Assembly (NCBI GenBank): GCA_049975345.1
Contig: JBNGDP010000006.1
Coordinates: 6,393 to 70,392, forward strand
From: Oceanipulchritudo sp049975345
Lineage (GTDB): Bacteria; Verrucomicrobiota; Verrucomicrobiia; Opitutales; Oceanipulchritudinaceae
Reading direction: 5' to 3'
Length of the DNA: 64,000 nt
Positions 1 to 8,703 of this stretch are shown in pieces. The first letter of the stretch is position 1. Each line of letters begins with the position of its first letter. The translations under genes and the position numbers were made by a program. Below the pieces are notes generated by a model that saw nothing but the letters and a program-made list of their open reading frames with translations, made no database searches and was not told the DNA's origin.

Positions 1-852
1 GGGGTCCACGCCGAGTTGGAGGAGCTTGTCGAGGGAATGAGCGGGTATGCCATGGCCCGGCTGGAATGGCAGGTGGACCGCGAACTATCGAGCAAGGCGC
101 GGTATCTTGTGGGGGCCGACGGGCACTTCTCCATGGTCCGGCGCAAGCTGGGCATCGAGTTTCCCAAGGTGGCCCCGACGCAGAGTTTTGCCGTCTTTGA
201 GTTCAAGACGGATTTCAGCCACGAAAACCGGGCCCGGATTGTCTTTGGCGAGGAGGGAGCCAGCGTGCTCTGGCCGCTCCCGGGCGGTTACTGCCGCTGG
301 GGATTCGAGATCGGGGAATCCGCCGCGGAGCGGTATTCCCGGGACAAGGACCGGTTGTTCATGCAGGTCGGCTCCCAGGGATACCGGGTCCTGGAATCCG
401 AGATGCTGCAGGAGATGATCAGGCAGCGTGCCCCGTGGTTCGACGGCTCGATCGGGAATTTCCGCTGGCGCATGATCGTGCGCTTTGAAAAACGGCTTGC
501 GGAATCCTTCGGCTCGGGCCGGGTCTGGCTGGCCGGGGATGCCGGCCATCTGACCGGGCCGGTCGGCATGCAGAGCATGAATATCGGCATCGGTGAAGGC
601 CGGCAACTGGGCGGCCTCCTTGCCGATATCATGGAAGGGAAGGGGGATCCCTCCTCGCTGGAAGCCTACGGGAAAGAGCGGGAAAAGGAATGGCGCTCCC
701 TGATTGGACTGGATGCGCGCCTTGCCGCACGTGACGGCACGGAACCGTTCCTGAAGGAAAACACCGGGCGCTTGTTGAACTGCCTCCCGGCATCCCTGGA
801 AACCCTCCCGGCCCTTGCCGGGGCGCTGGGAATGGATCTGCGAGCCGGTTAA
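1..852 (+). CDS. FAD-dependent monooxygenase (UbiH/PHBH type), 5' end outside the window
   Basis: The frame is open from base 1, so this is the C-terminal 283 residues of a longer protein; the TTG at 16 and ATG at 37 are internal codons. The residues GADGHFSMVRRKLG near visible position 38 match the DG motif of group A flavoprotein monooxygenases. LAGDAGHLTGPVGMQSMN near position 177 matches the GD motif that contacts the FAD ribityl and pyrophosphate. The N-terminal GxGxxG Rossmann segment would lie upstream. Family members hydroxylate aromatic or polyprenyl-quinone-like substrates using NAD(P)H and O2; the substrate cannot be told from this part. The gene converges on hppA, and the two stop codons overlap in the tetranucleotide TTAA at 849-852. 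Confidence 0.85.
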   Translation, partial: GVHAELEELVEGMSGYAMARLEWQVDRELSSKARYLVGADGHFSMVRRKLGIEFPKVAPTQSFAVFEFKTDFSHENRARIVFGEEGASVLWPLPGGYCRWGFEIGESAAERYSRDKDRLFMQVGSQGYRVLESEMLQEMIRQRAPWFDGSIGNFRWRMIVRFEKRLAESFGSGRVWLAGDAGHLTGPVGMQSMNIGIGEGRQLGGLLADIMEGKGDPSSLEAYGKEREKEWRSLIGLDARLAARDGTEPFLKENTGRLLNCLPASLETLPALAGALGMDLRAG

Positions 853-3071
853 AACACGCTGAAGGCGACGGTCACCCCGGCCATCACGATCGAGACCATG
901 CTCATCAGCTTGATGAGGATGTTCAGGGAGGGACCGGAAGTGTCCTTGAAGGGGTCGCCGACCGTGTCCCCGATGACCGTGGCCTTGTGGACGTCGCCGC
1001 CCTTGCCGCCAAGGTGCCCTTCCTCGACGTACTTCTTGGCGTTGTCCCAGGCACCGCCCGAATTGGCCATGAAGACGGCCAGGACGAACCCGGAGGAAAG
1101 CCCGCCGGCCAGCAACCCGAAGACCCCGGGGACCCCGAAGATGAGGCCGACCACGACCGGAACAAGCACGGCGATTGACGAGGGAAGGATCATCTCCTGC
1201 TGGGCGCCCATGGTGGAGATTTCCACACAGCGGGCGTAATCCGGCTCGGCCTTGCCAGTGAGGATCCCCTCGATTTCCCGGAACTGCCGGCGCACTTCCT
1301 CGACCATCTTCTGGGCGGCCCGGCCGACGGCGTTCATCGTCAATCCACAGAACAGGAAGGCCATCATGGCCCCGATGAAGATCCCGATGAGGACCTTCGG
1401 GTTCATCAGGGTGACCTCGAAGTAATCCATGAACTGCATCAGGCCGATTTCACGCATGCTCGGGATGTCGGCGATCTCCACTCCGTTCGGGAAGGTGAAG
1501 CTCTGCCCCTTTTCCAGAATGTGAACCAGGCCGATCTTCAATTCCTCGATATAGGAGGCGAGGAGGGCGAGGGCGGTCAGGGCGGCCGAACCAATGGCAA
1601 AGCCCTTGCCGGTGGCGGCGGTGGTGTTGCCGAGGGCGTCGAGGGCATCCGTGCGGGCCCGCACTTCCGGCCCCAGTCCACTCATTTCCGCGTTCCCGCC
1701 GGCATTATCGGCAATCGGCCCGTAGGCGTCGGTGGCAAGGGTCAGGCCGAGGGTGGAGAGCATTCCCACCGCGGCGATGCCGATCCCGTAGAGGCCCTCG
1801 CTGACCGAGGCCGAATCGAAGTGCCAGTTTCCGGAGGACAGGCTGAAGGCGATGGTCGTGCCGCAGACCACCGCGAGGACCGGGATAACCGTGGAAATGA
1901 AGCCCACTCCCATGCCGGAAATGATGACGGTCGCCGCCCCGGTTTTCCCCGATTCGGCGATCGAGCGGGTGGGGGAGAATTCGTGGCTGGTATAGTATTC
2001 GGTGGCCTTGCCGATGACGATGCCCGTCACCAGTCCCGTGACAATGGCGCCCCATGTGCCCAGCCAGTTCGGAAGCTGGAGCGCCCAGAGGACGATAAAG
2101 GAGGCGATGACAATGAGGATGGAACTCAGGTTGACCGCTTTCCCAAGCGACCCCATCAATTCCCGCTGGCCCGCACCCGGCTTGGTCCGCACCGCGTAGA
2201 CACCCAGGATGGAGAGCAGGGTGCCGATGCCCGCGATGATCATGGGGGCGATGACGGCCTTGTACTGGAGGGACGGGTCCGCATTGGCGTAGGCGGCGGC
2301 GCCAAGGGCCGCCGTGGCGAGGATTGAACCGCAGTAGGATTCGTAGAGGTCCGCTCCCATCCCCGCGACATCCCCGACATTGTCCCCGACGTTGTCGGCG
2401 ATGGTCGCCGCGTTCCGGGGATCATCCTCGGGAATGCTGGCTTCCACCTTGCCGACGAGGTCGGCCCCGACGTCGGCGGCCTTGGTGAAAATCCCGCCCC
2501 CGACCCGGGCAAAGAGGGCCTGCAGGGAGGCCCCCATTCCGAAGGTCAGCATCGTCGTGGTGATGATGGTCATCTTCTCCTGCGGCGTGCCCGCATCGAC
2601 CCACTTGTTGAGGATCAGAAACCAGACCGAGATGTCCAGCAGGGCCAGGCCCACCACCACGAGGCCCATCACCGCCCCGCTGCGGAAGGCCAGTTTCAAG
2701 CCGCGGTCCAGGGACTCGCTGGCCGCCTGGGCAACCCGGGCCGAGGCGAAGGTGGCGGTCTTCATCCCGAAGAAGCCGGCCAGCCCGGAAAAGAACCCGC
2801 CCGTTATGAAGGCGAAGGGGACCCAGTCGTTCTGCAGGTGCAACCCGTAGGCCAGATAGGCGAAAAACAGAAAGATCGCCACGAAGAAAATCGCCACGAC
2901 CTTGTATTGCTGCTTCAGGTAGGCCATCGCCCCGGTGCGAACGTGCTGGGCGATTGTCCGCATGGTCTCCGTTCCCTCGGATTCCAGCATCATGCGACGG
3001 AAAAACAGGAGGGCGAATCCCAGCGAGGCGATCGAGGCCACCGGGGTGATCCAGAATAGTGCGTTGCTCAT
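849..3071 (-). CDS. hppA: Membrane-bound ion-pumping pyrophosphatase, K+-dependent type
   Basis: This 740-residue polytopic protein has the family's usual length of about 700-770 residues with 15-17 helices. It hydrolyses pyrophosphate and pumps H+ and/or Na+ across the inner membrane. The substrate-binding motif DVGADLVGKVE is near residue 197, followed by the acidic NVGDNVGDVAG stretch. The second conserved acidic block (GDTVGDPFKDTSGPS) is near the C-terminus. The motif GNTTAATGKG near residue 483 has Ala where K+-independent H+-PPases carry Lys, which marks the K+-dependent clade; that clade contains Na+ pumps and some H+ pumps. The ATG start is 36 bp after the stop of the upstream gene at 3108, so the two may be co-transcribed. 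Confidence 0.97.
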   Translation of the reverse strand: MSNALFWITPVASIASLGFALLFFRRMMLESEGTETMRTIAQHVRTGAMAYLKQQYKVVAIFFVAIFLFFAYLAYGLHLQNDWVPFAFITGGFFSGLAGFFGMKTATFASARVAQAASESLDRGLKLAFRSGAVMGLVVVGLALLDISVWFLILNKWVDAGTPQEKMTIITTTMLTFGMGASLQALFARVGGGIFTKAADVGADLVGKVEASIPEDDPRNAATIADNVGDNVGDVAGMGADLYESYCGSILATAALGAAAYANADPSLQYKAVIAPMIIAGIGTLLSILGVYAVRTKPGAGQRELMGSLGKAVNLSSILIVIASFIVLWALQLPNWLGTWGAIVTGLVTGIVIGKATEYYTSHEFSPTRSIAESGKTGAATVIISGMGVGFISTVIPVLAVVCGTTIAFSLSSGNWHFDSASVSEGLYGIGIAAVGMLSTLGLTLATDAYGPIADNAGGNAEMSGLGPEVRARTDALDALGNTTAATGKGFAIGSAALTALALLASYIEELKIGLVHILEKGQSFTFPNGVEIADIPSMREIGLMQFMDYFEVTLMNPKVLIGIFIGAMMAFLFCGLTMNAVGRAAQKMVEEVRRQFREIEGILTGKAEPDYARCVEISTMGAQQEMILPSSIAVLVPVVVGLIFGVPGVFGLLAGGLSSGFVLAVFMANSGGAWDNAKKYVEEGHLGGKGGDVHKATVIGDTVGDPFKDTSGPSLNILIKLMSMVSIVMAGVTVAFSVF

Positions 3072-3107
3072 CGTCTGTAAAGTCTGTGCGTTTGGTTATT
3101 TCCCGGT

Positions 3108-3884
3108 TCAGGCGCCGTAGCTGGAAAGGGCCGAGCGCCACCAGGGATAATAGGTTGATTCCAGCTCCTTCTTCTCCGGCATCGGGAAGTACAGGAAGGA
3201 GTCCTTGTCCCCCACGTAAAAGCCGCCCCGGATCGTCCGGTACAGGACATCCTGCTTCATCTGCCGGATGACCGTCTTGGTCGGCTTGGCGTAGGTGTGG
3301 CGCAGCTCCCGCAGGCAGTCCCGCAGGTGGTCCAGGTTGATGTAGGGCAGGTTCTCCACATCCCTCGCCTCCGGATCCCGGGCCAGGTTTTCCAGCTTCA
3401 TTTCCGCGAAGGCGATCCGCGGCACATGAATGGGCCCGTTCGGACTCGTCAGCCGCTTGCAGAAGTCGTAGGGGTTGAGCTTGCTCACCACCCGGGGGGT
3501 CACCGGGCAGAGCTCCTGGTAGAGGTGCAGCGGCCGGTCCTCCTCCGGGGTGTATTCGCCCGGCTCGATGGCCAGGGTGCGCCCGTCGTCCGTCGTCAGG
3601 TACAGGGTCCTCAGCGCCTCCGTACGAACCGACTCCAGGGCCCGGTAGATCTTCAGGTACGAGGACTTGCGCGGGCTCCCGTCCTCGTGCGGCACGCAGC
3701 GCGCCTCCGCGTCCGCGAGGTCGATCGCCTCCCCCGCCTTCGCCGGGTCGATCTCGAAAAAGATCGCCTGCCCGCGCGAGCGCTTGTGCGAGCCCAGCGC
3801 ATAGTAGTTTCCGAAGTCCTCCGGCGACAACATCGATGCGATGATCGATTCCGGAATCAAGGAGAGGTAATAGTGGATTTTCAT
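3108..3884 (-). CDS. Conserved hypothetical protein, 258 aa
   Basis: I do not recognise a characterised family. The 258-residue product has no signal peptide and no membrane segment. It is rich in charged residues and short hydrophobic strands and begins MKIHYYLSLIPESIIASM. SHKRSRGQAIFFEID near residue 33 and HVPRIAFAEMKLENLARDP in the middle look like strand-helix units of a soluble alpha/beta protein. Cysteines are few and not arranged as a metal site. It is the first gene of a probable two-gene unit with hppA, which begins 36 bp downstream. That context is the only hint to a role, and no function is proposed. The AT-rich 186-bp gap upstream holds its probable promoter. Confidence 0.8.
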   Translation of the reverse strand: MKIHYYLSLIPESIIASMLSPEDFGNYYALGSHKRSRGQAIFFEIDPAKAGEAIDLADAEARCVPHEDGSPRKSSYLKIYRALESVRTEALRTLYLTTDDGRTLAIEPGEYTPEEDRPLHLYQELCPVTPRVVSKLNPYDFCKRLTSPNGPIHVPRIAFAEMKLENLARDPEARDVENLPYINLDHLRDCLRELRHTYAKPTKTVIRQMKQDVLYRTIRGGFYVGDKDSFLYFPMPEKKELESTYYPWWRSALSSYGA

Positions 3885-4070
3885 TTGCTCAATTTTTGCC
3901 AGCTACCGTTTTAATTAGGCGAGCTTAAGCTGTTCAAGGATTTAATTAGAGAAATTAATCCCGCCCGTTTCGCAGCTCCCGGCTTCCCATCCTTCGGGGA
4001 TGGTGATGTCGCGTGTAAATCAGCTGTTTTCCCTTGTCGAGTGGCCCTTGTTCGCCATCTTAGCTGAAGT
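3885..4070. promoter_or_regulatory. Divergent AT-rich intergenic region with a TTTAATTAG direct repeat and one hairpin
   Basis: This region separates the divergent starts at 3884 and 4071 and is clearly more AT-rich than its surroundings. The nonamer TTTAATTAG occurs twice, near 3910 and 3940, about 30 bp apart. A perfect 6-bp stem with a 5-nt loop (CCATCC-TTCGG-GGATGG) lies at 3987-4003 without a T-run, so it is not an obvious terminator. Promoter activity is inferred from position and composition only. Confidence 0.35.
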
Positions 4071-5363
4071 ATGCGAAGGATGTCGTTCGGAGGCTTCATG
4101 GTCTGCATTATGACCTGCATTTTATCCCCGTCCGGATTTTCAGCCATCCTCATCGACGGCGGGACACCGGAGGCGAATCACCGGTTTGAGAACCATCCTT
4201 CCTTTATTGCCGCCGGTTACAATCTGGCCGGCGTTGGTCGCTCCTCAAACTCAATCAGCCGGTGGGCCACGCTCATCAGCTCCAATATTTTTTTGTCCGC
4301 GAACCACTCTAATTTTCATCCCAGTATCGGTTCGACGGTCCGGTTTTTTGAGACGAACGACCCCCTTGGACCTTTTGAAGAAAGGGAAGTCATTAACGGA
4401 GAAAGAATTGCGGACTCCGATATCTGGCTGGGCGTGTTGGATTCCCCTTTGCCCGGTTCCTATCCGTCCTTTCCATTTGAGTCCACACCTATATCGGACG
4501 AGGCTTCCTTTTCGAATTCTCCCATCCATGACGCGGAGGTGTTTTTAGTGGGACGGGACAACGATGTGGAAAACAACTCCTACACGAATTTTGCGGTTGG
4601 AAGGAATATAATTGATTTCTGGATGACAGCGCAACTCGATCCCGATGCGGAACTGCCCTCGATCGCGGCGGTTTTCAATGAATCCACCGATCAGAATTAC
4701 CTCAATTACGAAGCCTTCCTTCAATTATATGACTCGGGTGCGCCTGTCCTGTGGCCCAATGGAGGATCCCTGAAAGTAATCGGGTTCAACTGGTACATTG
4801 GTCAAACGGTTTTTCCCTTCCGCAACCGGAGCGTAACCCGGTACTACAGCGGGTTTTCCTATGTCGGGAATGTTGCCCTTGAAATACAGGCCGTCCTCGA
4901 TGTTTTCGCCACCCATCCCACCGAGGGATACACGGCTGTGATTGCTTCCTCGGGATCCGGCATTGGTGACTTCCTGCAGACCGGGCCCGCCACCGACTTC
5001 GACGGCGACGGGCTCAGCAACTTCATGGAGTACGCCTTCGTCCTTGATCCGGCCAGCGGGGCCCATCCGGTCCCGCTCATCTCCGGGACCATCGATGCGG
5101 GGGGAAGCTCCCACCTCACCGCCACCCTCCAGGTCCGTGAGGATCCCGGACTGCTCTACTCCGTTTCCACAGGCAGCGACCTCGCCGGCTGGACCACTGT
5201 GAACCTTGCCTTCAGCGGCCTGGACTGGAGCTCCACCAATCCCGGGATCCTGACCGTGCTCAGCCAGAGCGACCTCGGCGACGGCGTCTGGCAGCTCACC
5301 GTGCGCGATGAAACCGCCCTCGCCCCCGCCGCGCCCCGCTTCGTCCGGGTCGGGGTCCAGTGA
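4071..5363 (+). CDS. Secreted trypsin-like serine protease with C-terminal module
   Basis: The 430-residue product starts with a signal peptide (hydrophobic to about residue 25). WATLISSNIFLSANHSNF near residue 66 resembles the trypsin block around the catalytic His (usually TAAHC), with the His near 78. DSDIWLGVLDSPLP near 116 offers the Asp. LYDSGAPVLW near 220 resembles GDSGGP with the nucleophilic Ser, although the first Gly is Tyr here. A calcium-loop-like DFDGDGLSNFMEYA occurs near residue 309. A C-terminal beta-rich region follows, containing a SGSDLAGW-like unit and ending in PRFVRVGVQ. That tail resembles the tails of other secreted proteins in this window. The protease assignment rests on motifs alone; it could be an inactive homologue. 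Confidence 0.6.
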   Translation: MRRMSFGGFMVCIMTCILSPSGFSAILIDGGTPEANHRFENHPSFIAAGYNLAGVGRSSNSISRWATLISSNIFLSANHSNFHPSIGSTVRFFETNDPLGPFEEREVINGERIADSDIWLGVLDSPLPGSYPSFPFESTPISDEASFSNSPIHDAEVFLVGRDNDVENNSYTNFAVGRNIIDFWMTAQLDPDAELPSIAAVFNESTDQNYLNYEAFLQLYDSGAPVLWPNGGSLKVIGFNWYIGQTVFPFRNRSVTRYYSGFSYVGNVALEIQAVLDVFATHPTEGYTAVIASSGSGIGDFLQTGPATDFDGDGLSNFMEYAFVLDPASGAHPVPLISGTIDAGGSSHLTATLQVREDPGLLYSVSTGSDLAGWTTVNLAFSGLDWSSTNPGILTVLSQSDLGDGVWQLTVRDETALAPAAPRFVRVGVQ

Positions 5364-5452
5364 GGTACGGGCAGGCATCCAACCCGTGGGAAGGGAAGAA
5401 TCGGGCGCGCTTCCTTATTGACACTGCCGTGCCATTATGGGGGAGTGGGGGG

Positions 5453-7498
5453 GTGCTGGACTGGAAACAGAGAGGGATGCTGTGGGGATGGATGATGGTG
5501 TGGGTTTGCGGGTTTGGCCATGGTGAGGAAGTGGTGGAGCTGGCGCCCTTGGAGGTGGAGGCGTGGCATTTTGACGGGCTGGCGGTGGAGATTCCGGGCG
5601 GGGTGGTGCGGCTGGAGCGCGGGGAGATTGATAGGAGCGGGGCGGGGGACGTACCGGCCCTGCTGGAGGGTCTGGCGGGGGTACGGTTTCGCGGATACAC
5701 CGGCAGCGGAGGGGAGGGCCAGCTGGCCATGCGTGGGTTCGGGGACAACAGCGGATTACGGGTGCTGGTGATGGTGGACGGGCAGGTTTACAACGCGCCG
5801 GACATGGGAGGGATCAACTGGCTTGGGCTGAATGTCGGGGAACTGGAGACAGTCGAGGTGCTGCGTGGCGGCCAGACGGTTTTATATGGGAACCACGCGG
5901 TATCGGGTGTGGTGAAGCTGCGGACGCGTGAACCGGGCGATGTGCTTTCGGGGCACCTGCGCACGGAGGTGGGCAGCGAGGGGCTGAGGCGTTTTACAGC
6001 CGGCATTGCGGATGGATTCGGGGATTTTGGGCTGCGTACCGTGGCCCACTGGATGGAATCGGATGGCTACCGGCAGAATGCGGCCAGTGAAGGAAAAGGG
6101 GTGTACGGATCGTGGAGCTGGAAAGGGGAAGAGGAATGGGGCGGCCGGGTAAGTTTTAACCGCAGCCGCCTGCAATTTCCAGGTCCTTTGACCCACGAAC
6201 AGATGCTGGCGGATGCGCGGCTGTCGACGAATGACGGAAGGGATGTTTCGGAGAGTGAGCTCATGCAGGTTACCGTGTACGGGGAGGGGATGGAAACCTG
6301 GGGGGAATGGCAGGTAACCGGGGGTGCATTGGTGCGGGACCGGGAATGGAGCCTCGGAGGAAGCGCTGCGGACAACCGGCTGGTGCGGGGAAACCTTTCA
6401 CCGCGTCTGCGCTTCGGTTCGAAAACGACCTTTCTCCAATGCGGGGTAGATTTGCTCCGGGACCGCGTGGACCATACCGATCACCTTGCGCAGAATCCGC
6501 AAATCACCGTTGCATGGGCTGAACTTGAGCGGCTGACAACGGGAGCCTATCTGTTCGGGGGAAAGAAACTGGGCAGAGGTCTGAGCCTTTCCGGGGGAAT
6601 CCGGTTGGAGCTTGCAAGGACGGACAATCTTTACGTCCACTACCGGCGAAACCAGTTGCTTCCGGTGCTGGAGACCAACCGTGGTGAGTTTCCCAATCCG
6701 GACTATCGCAACCCGCCCGAACCGGATCCGGATTTATCCTTTGAGGGGATGGTCGAGAAAAGCGGATGGGCGGCCGAGTTCTCCCTTCTGCAAAAAGTGA
6801 ACGAATTCCTTGTCGTGTGGGCCGGTTGGGACCGGGTGTACCGGTATCCGTCGCTTGACGAGTCTGCAGCCTACCAGGGCTATCCATTGAGCGAGCCGCT
6901 CAACGCTCGATTGGAACCGGAAACCGGTCACAATTTCGAAGCCGGCATCAAGGCCAGCGGACCGAACTGGCACGCCGGTTTGACCATTTTTCTCCTGAGG
7001 CTGGATGACGAGATTTCCTACGTTGAGCAGACGGGAGCGGATGGTGAGGAGATCCGGCTCAACCGCAATGTCGGCGACAGCCAACGGCATGGTTTGGAGC
7101 TGGATTTTTCGTATCAAAAGGATCGCTACGGGATTTCGATGAACGCCAGCTGGACGGAAGCGGAGCTGCGGGGGGAGGGCGGTCAATTGCCGCTTGTGCC
7201 CAGGATGGAGGGTGGGGTAACCGGATGGATCCGGCCGGCTCCTCCAGTTCGGCTGCAGGCACACTTTCGGTACCTGGGTGAACAGGTACAGGGCAACGAC
7301 TTTGACCGTGAATTCAGGAAAATGGACCCCTATTCCCTTGTCGGCGTCAGCGTGCGACTTGAACCGATGGAAGGTCTTGTTGTCGAGGCGTCCGCCATGA
7401 ACCTCCTCGACAGGACGTATGCAATGACCGCCTACAACGGCGGGTTTTATCCGGGGCCGGGCAGGCATTTCTCACTCCGGGCGGAAGTCACCTTTTAG
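5453..7498 (+). CDS. TonB-dependent outer-membrane receptor
   Basis: The product is about 681 residues, the usual size for a TonB-dependent receptor. The plug domain shows QLAMRGFGDNSGLRVLVMVDG and LETVEVLRGGQTVLYGNHA, the typical plug signature, and the chain ends in the aromatic FSLRAEVTF expected of an outer-membrane beta-barrel. I chose the GTG at 5453, which gives n-region charges before the hydrophobic signal segment and has a gggag sequence upstream; the ATG at 5477 is the alternative. The frame also extends back to a GTG at 5360, but those residues do not look like a signal peptide. The next gene overlaps or follows by 5 bp, so the two are probably coupled. The substrate is unknown; the plug looks closest to BtuB/Cir-like receptors. 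Confidence 0.88.
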   Translation: MLDWKQRGMLWGWMMVWVCGFGHGEEVVELAPLEVEAWHFDGLAVEIPGGVVRLERGEIDRSGAGDVPALLEGLAGVRFRGYTGSGGEGQLAMRGFGDNSGLRVLVMVDGQVYNAPDMGGINWLGLNVGELETVEVLRGGQTVLYGNHAVSGVVKLRTREPGDVLSGHLRTEVGSEGLRRFTAGIADGFGDFGLRTVAHWMESDGYRQNAASEGKGVYGSWSWKGEEEWGGRVSFNRSRLQFPGPLTHEQMLADARLSTNDGRDVSESELMQVTVYGEGMETWGEWQVTGGALVRDREWSLGGSAADNRLVRGNLSPRLRFGSKTTFLQCGVDLLRDRVDHTDHLAQNPQITVAWAELERLTTGAYLFGGKKLGRGLSLSGGIRLELARTDNLYVHYRRNQLLPVLETNRGEFPNPDYRNPPEPDPDLSFEGMVEKSGWAAEFSLLQKVNEFLVVWAGWDRVYRYPSLDESAAYQGYPLSEPLNARLEPETGHNFEAGIKASGPNWHAGLTIFLLRLDDEISYVEQTGADGEEIRLNRNVGDSQRHGLELDFSYQKDRYGISMNASWTEAELRGEGGQLPLVPRMEGGVTGWIRPAPPVRLQAHFRYLGEQVQGNDFDREFRKMDPYSLVGVSVRLEPMEGLVVEASAMNLLDRTYAMTAYNGGFYPGPGRHFSLRAEVTF

Positions 7499-7503
7499 TG
7501 CAC

Positions 7504-8685
7504 ATGAAATCTCGACTGCCCATACCGGTTTCCCTTGTCCTGCTGGTTCCCCTCCTTCTGCCTGCATACGCTCCCCCGGCTTTTCCTTTCGCCCCGGCGG
7601 CCGGGGAGGAGGGCACCACGGCGGTTGCCCATGACGATGCGCGTATCGGGGCCTGGGCGACACGGGTTGTCTCCGTTGCCTACGGGGATGAAGTGGCACA
7701 GGAGTGGCGTGTTCCAGAGGCGGCACTGGGGGCCGCAGGGGCGGTTGATCCGGATGTCCTGGTGCTGGGCCGGGGCGGGTCGGTTGTTCTTGAATTCTCC
7801 TCCTTCATCCGGGATGGGGAAGGGGACGACTTCGTTGTTTTCGAAAATGCCTTCCGGGAGACCTTCCTTGAATTGGCCTACGTGGAAGTCTCATCGGACG
7901 GCATCCATTTTGTCCGGTTTCCCAACTATTCCTACACGGAAGGATCCGTGGGGGCATTTGGTGAAGTGGACCCCACCTATGTTCACGGCTATGCCGGCAA
8001 GTACCGCACCGGCTTCGGCACACCGTTCGACCTGGCCGATCTGGAGGCCGCCCACGCGGCCATTGAGGAGGGATATGTCGGATTTTCAGGGGATTACTGG
8101 GCAAACGTGCAGGCAAACTTTCCACACCTTGACACCGAACGGGTGCGCTATGTCCGGCTGGTGGACATTCCGGGTGACGGCAGCCGGTTGGATTCGGAGG
8201 GAATGCCGGTCTATGATCCCTATCCGACCGTCATTACAGCCGGATTCGACCTCGACGCCGTCGGGGTGATCCACCATCCGGATGTGGGTATTCTTTCCTT
8301 TGCCGAATGGAGCAGCCTTCATGGACTGATTGCAGACCCGGAGGCCGACACGGATGCAGACCGCTGGAGCCAGTACCTGGAATATCTGCTGGGATCGGAT
8401 CCAGTCGATCCACGGAGTATTCCCGCAGTTGAAATGACCATCAAACCCGGTTCCGGTGACGTGTTTCTTTATTCGTTTACCTGGTGGCGTAACGAACTTG
8501 CCGAGACCCTGCCCATTATCGAGTACAAGACCGGCGACGGGCCCTGGAAAAGGGAGCCGGGAAGGGTGGAGTCGCTTGAGGTGAGGCGGGGCGAGGGCTT
8601 TTCGGAGGTGCTCCAGCGTATACGGATTTTAAGTACAAGCCCTTCCGTTTGGGCCCGGATTGTCGCCGTTCCACCGGACGGATAA
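7504..8685 (+). CDS. Exported cell-surface protein paired with the TonB receptor
   Basis: The 393-residue product has a clear signal peptide (basic start, then a Leu/Val-rich core ending near AYAPPAF). The central region contains VLGRGGSVVLEFSSF and GEGDDFVVFENAF followed by AYVEVSSDGIHFVRFPN. This arrangement is familiar from bacterial surface proteins encoded beside TonB receptors and often annotated only as 'cell surface protein'. A DPEADTDADRWSQYLEYLLG segment near residue 280 resembles the acidic calcium-loop/helix that opens the C-terminal modules of other secreted proteins here. ATG 7504 was preferred over GTG 7498, which overlaps the receptor stop. A role as a ligand-binding partner of the receptor is inferred from adjacency. 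Confidence 0.7.
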   Translation: MKSRLPIPVSLVLLVPLLLPAYAPPAFPFAPAAGEEGTTAVAHDDARIGAWATRVVSVAYGDEVAQEWRVPEAALGAAGAVDPDVLVLGRGGSVVLEFSSFIRDGEGDDFVVFENAFRETFLELAYVEVSSDGIHFVRFPNYSYTEGSVGAFGEVDPTYVHGYAGKYRTGFGTPFDLADLEAAHAAIEEGYVGFSGDYWANVQANFPHLDTERVRYVRLVDIPGDGSRLDSEGMPVYDPYPTVITAGFDLDAVGVIHHPDVGILSFAEWSSLHGLIADPEADTDADRWSQYLEYLLGSDPVDPRSIPAVEMTIKPGSGDVFLYSFTWWRNELAETLPIIEYKTGDGPWKREPGRVESLEVRRGEGFSEVLQRIRILSTSPSVWARIVAVPPDG

Positions 8686-8703
8686 CCGGACTTTTCCGGA
8701 ACC

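Noticed and set aside
5418..5423. TTGACA upstream of the TonB receptor as a -35 box
   Set aside because: No -10 element at a 16-18 bp distance.
5364..5452. Cobalamin riboswitch before the TonB receptor
   Set aside because: The leader is about 90 bp, too short for a B12 riboswitch of about 200 nt, and no B12-box pattern was seen.
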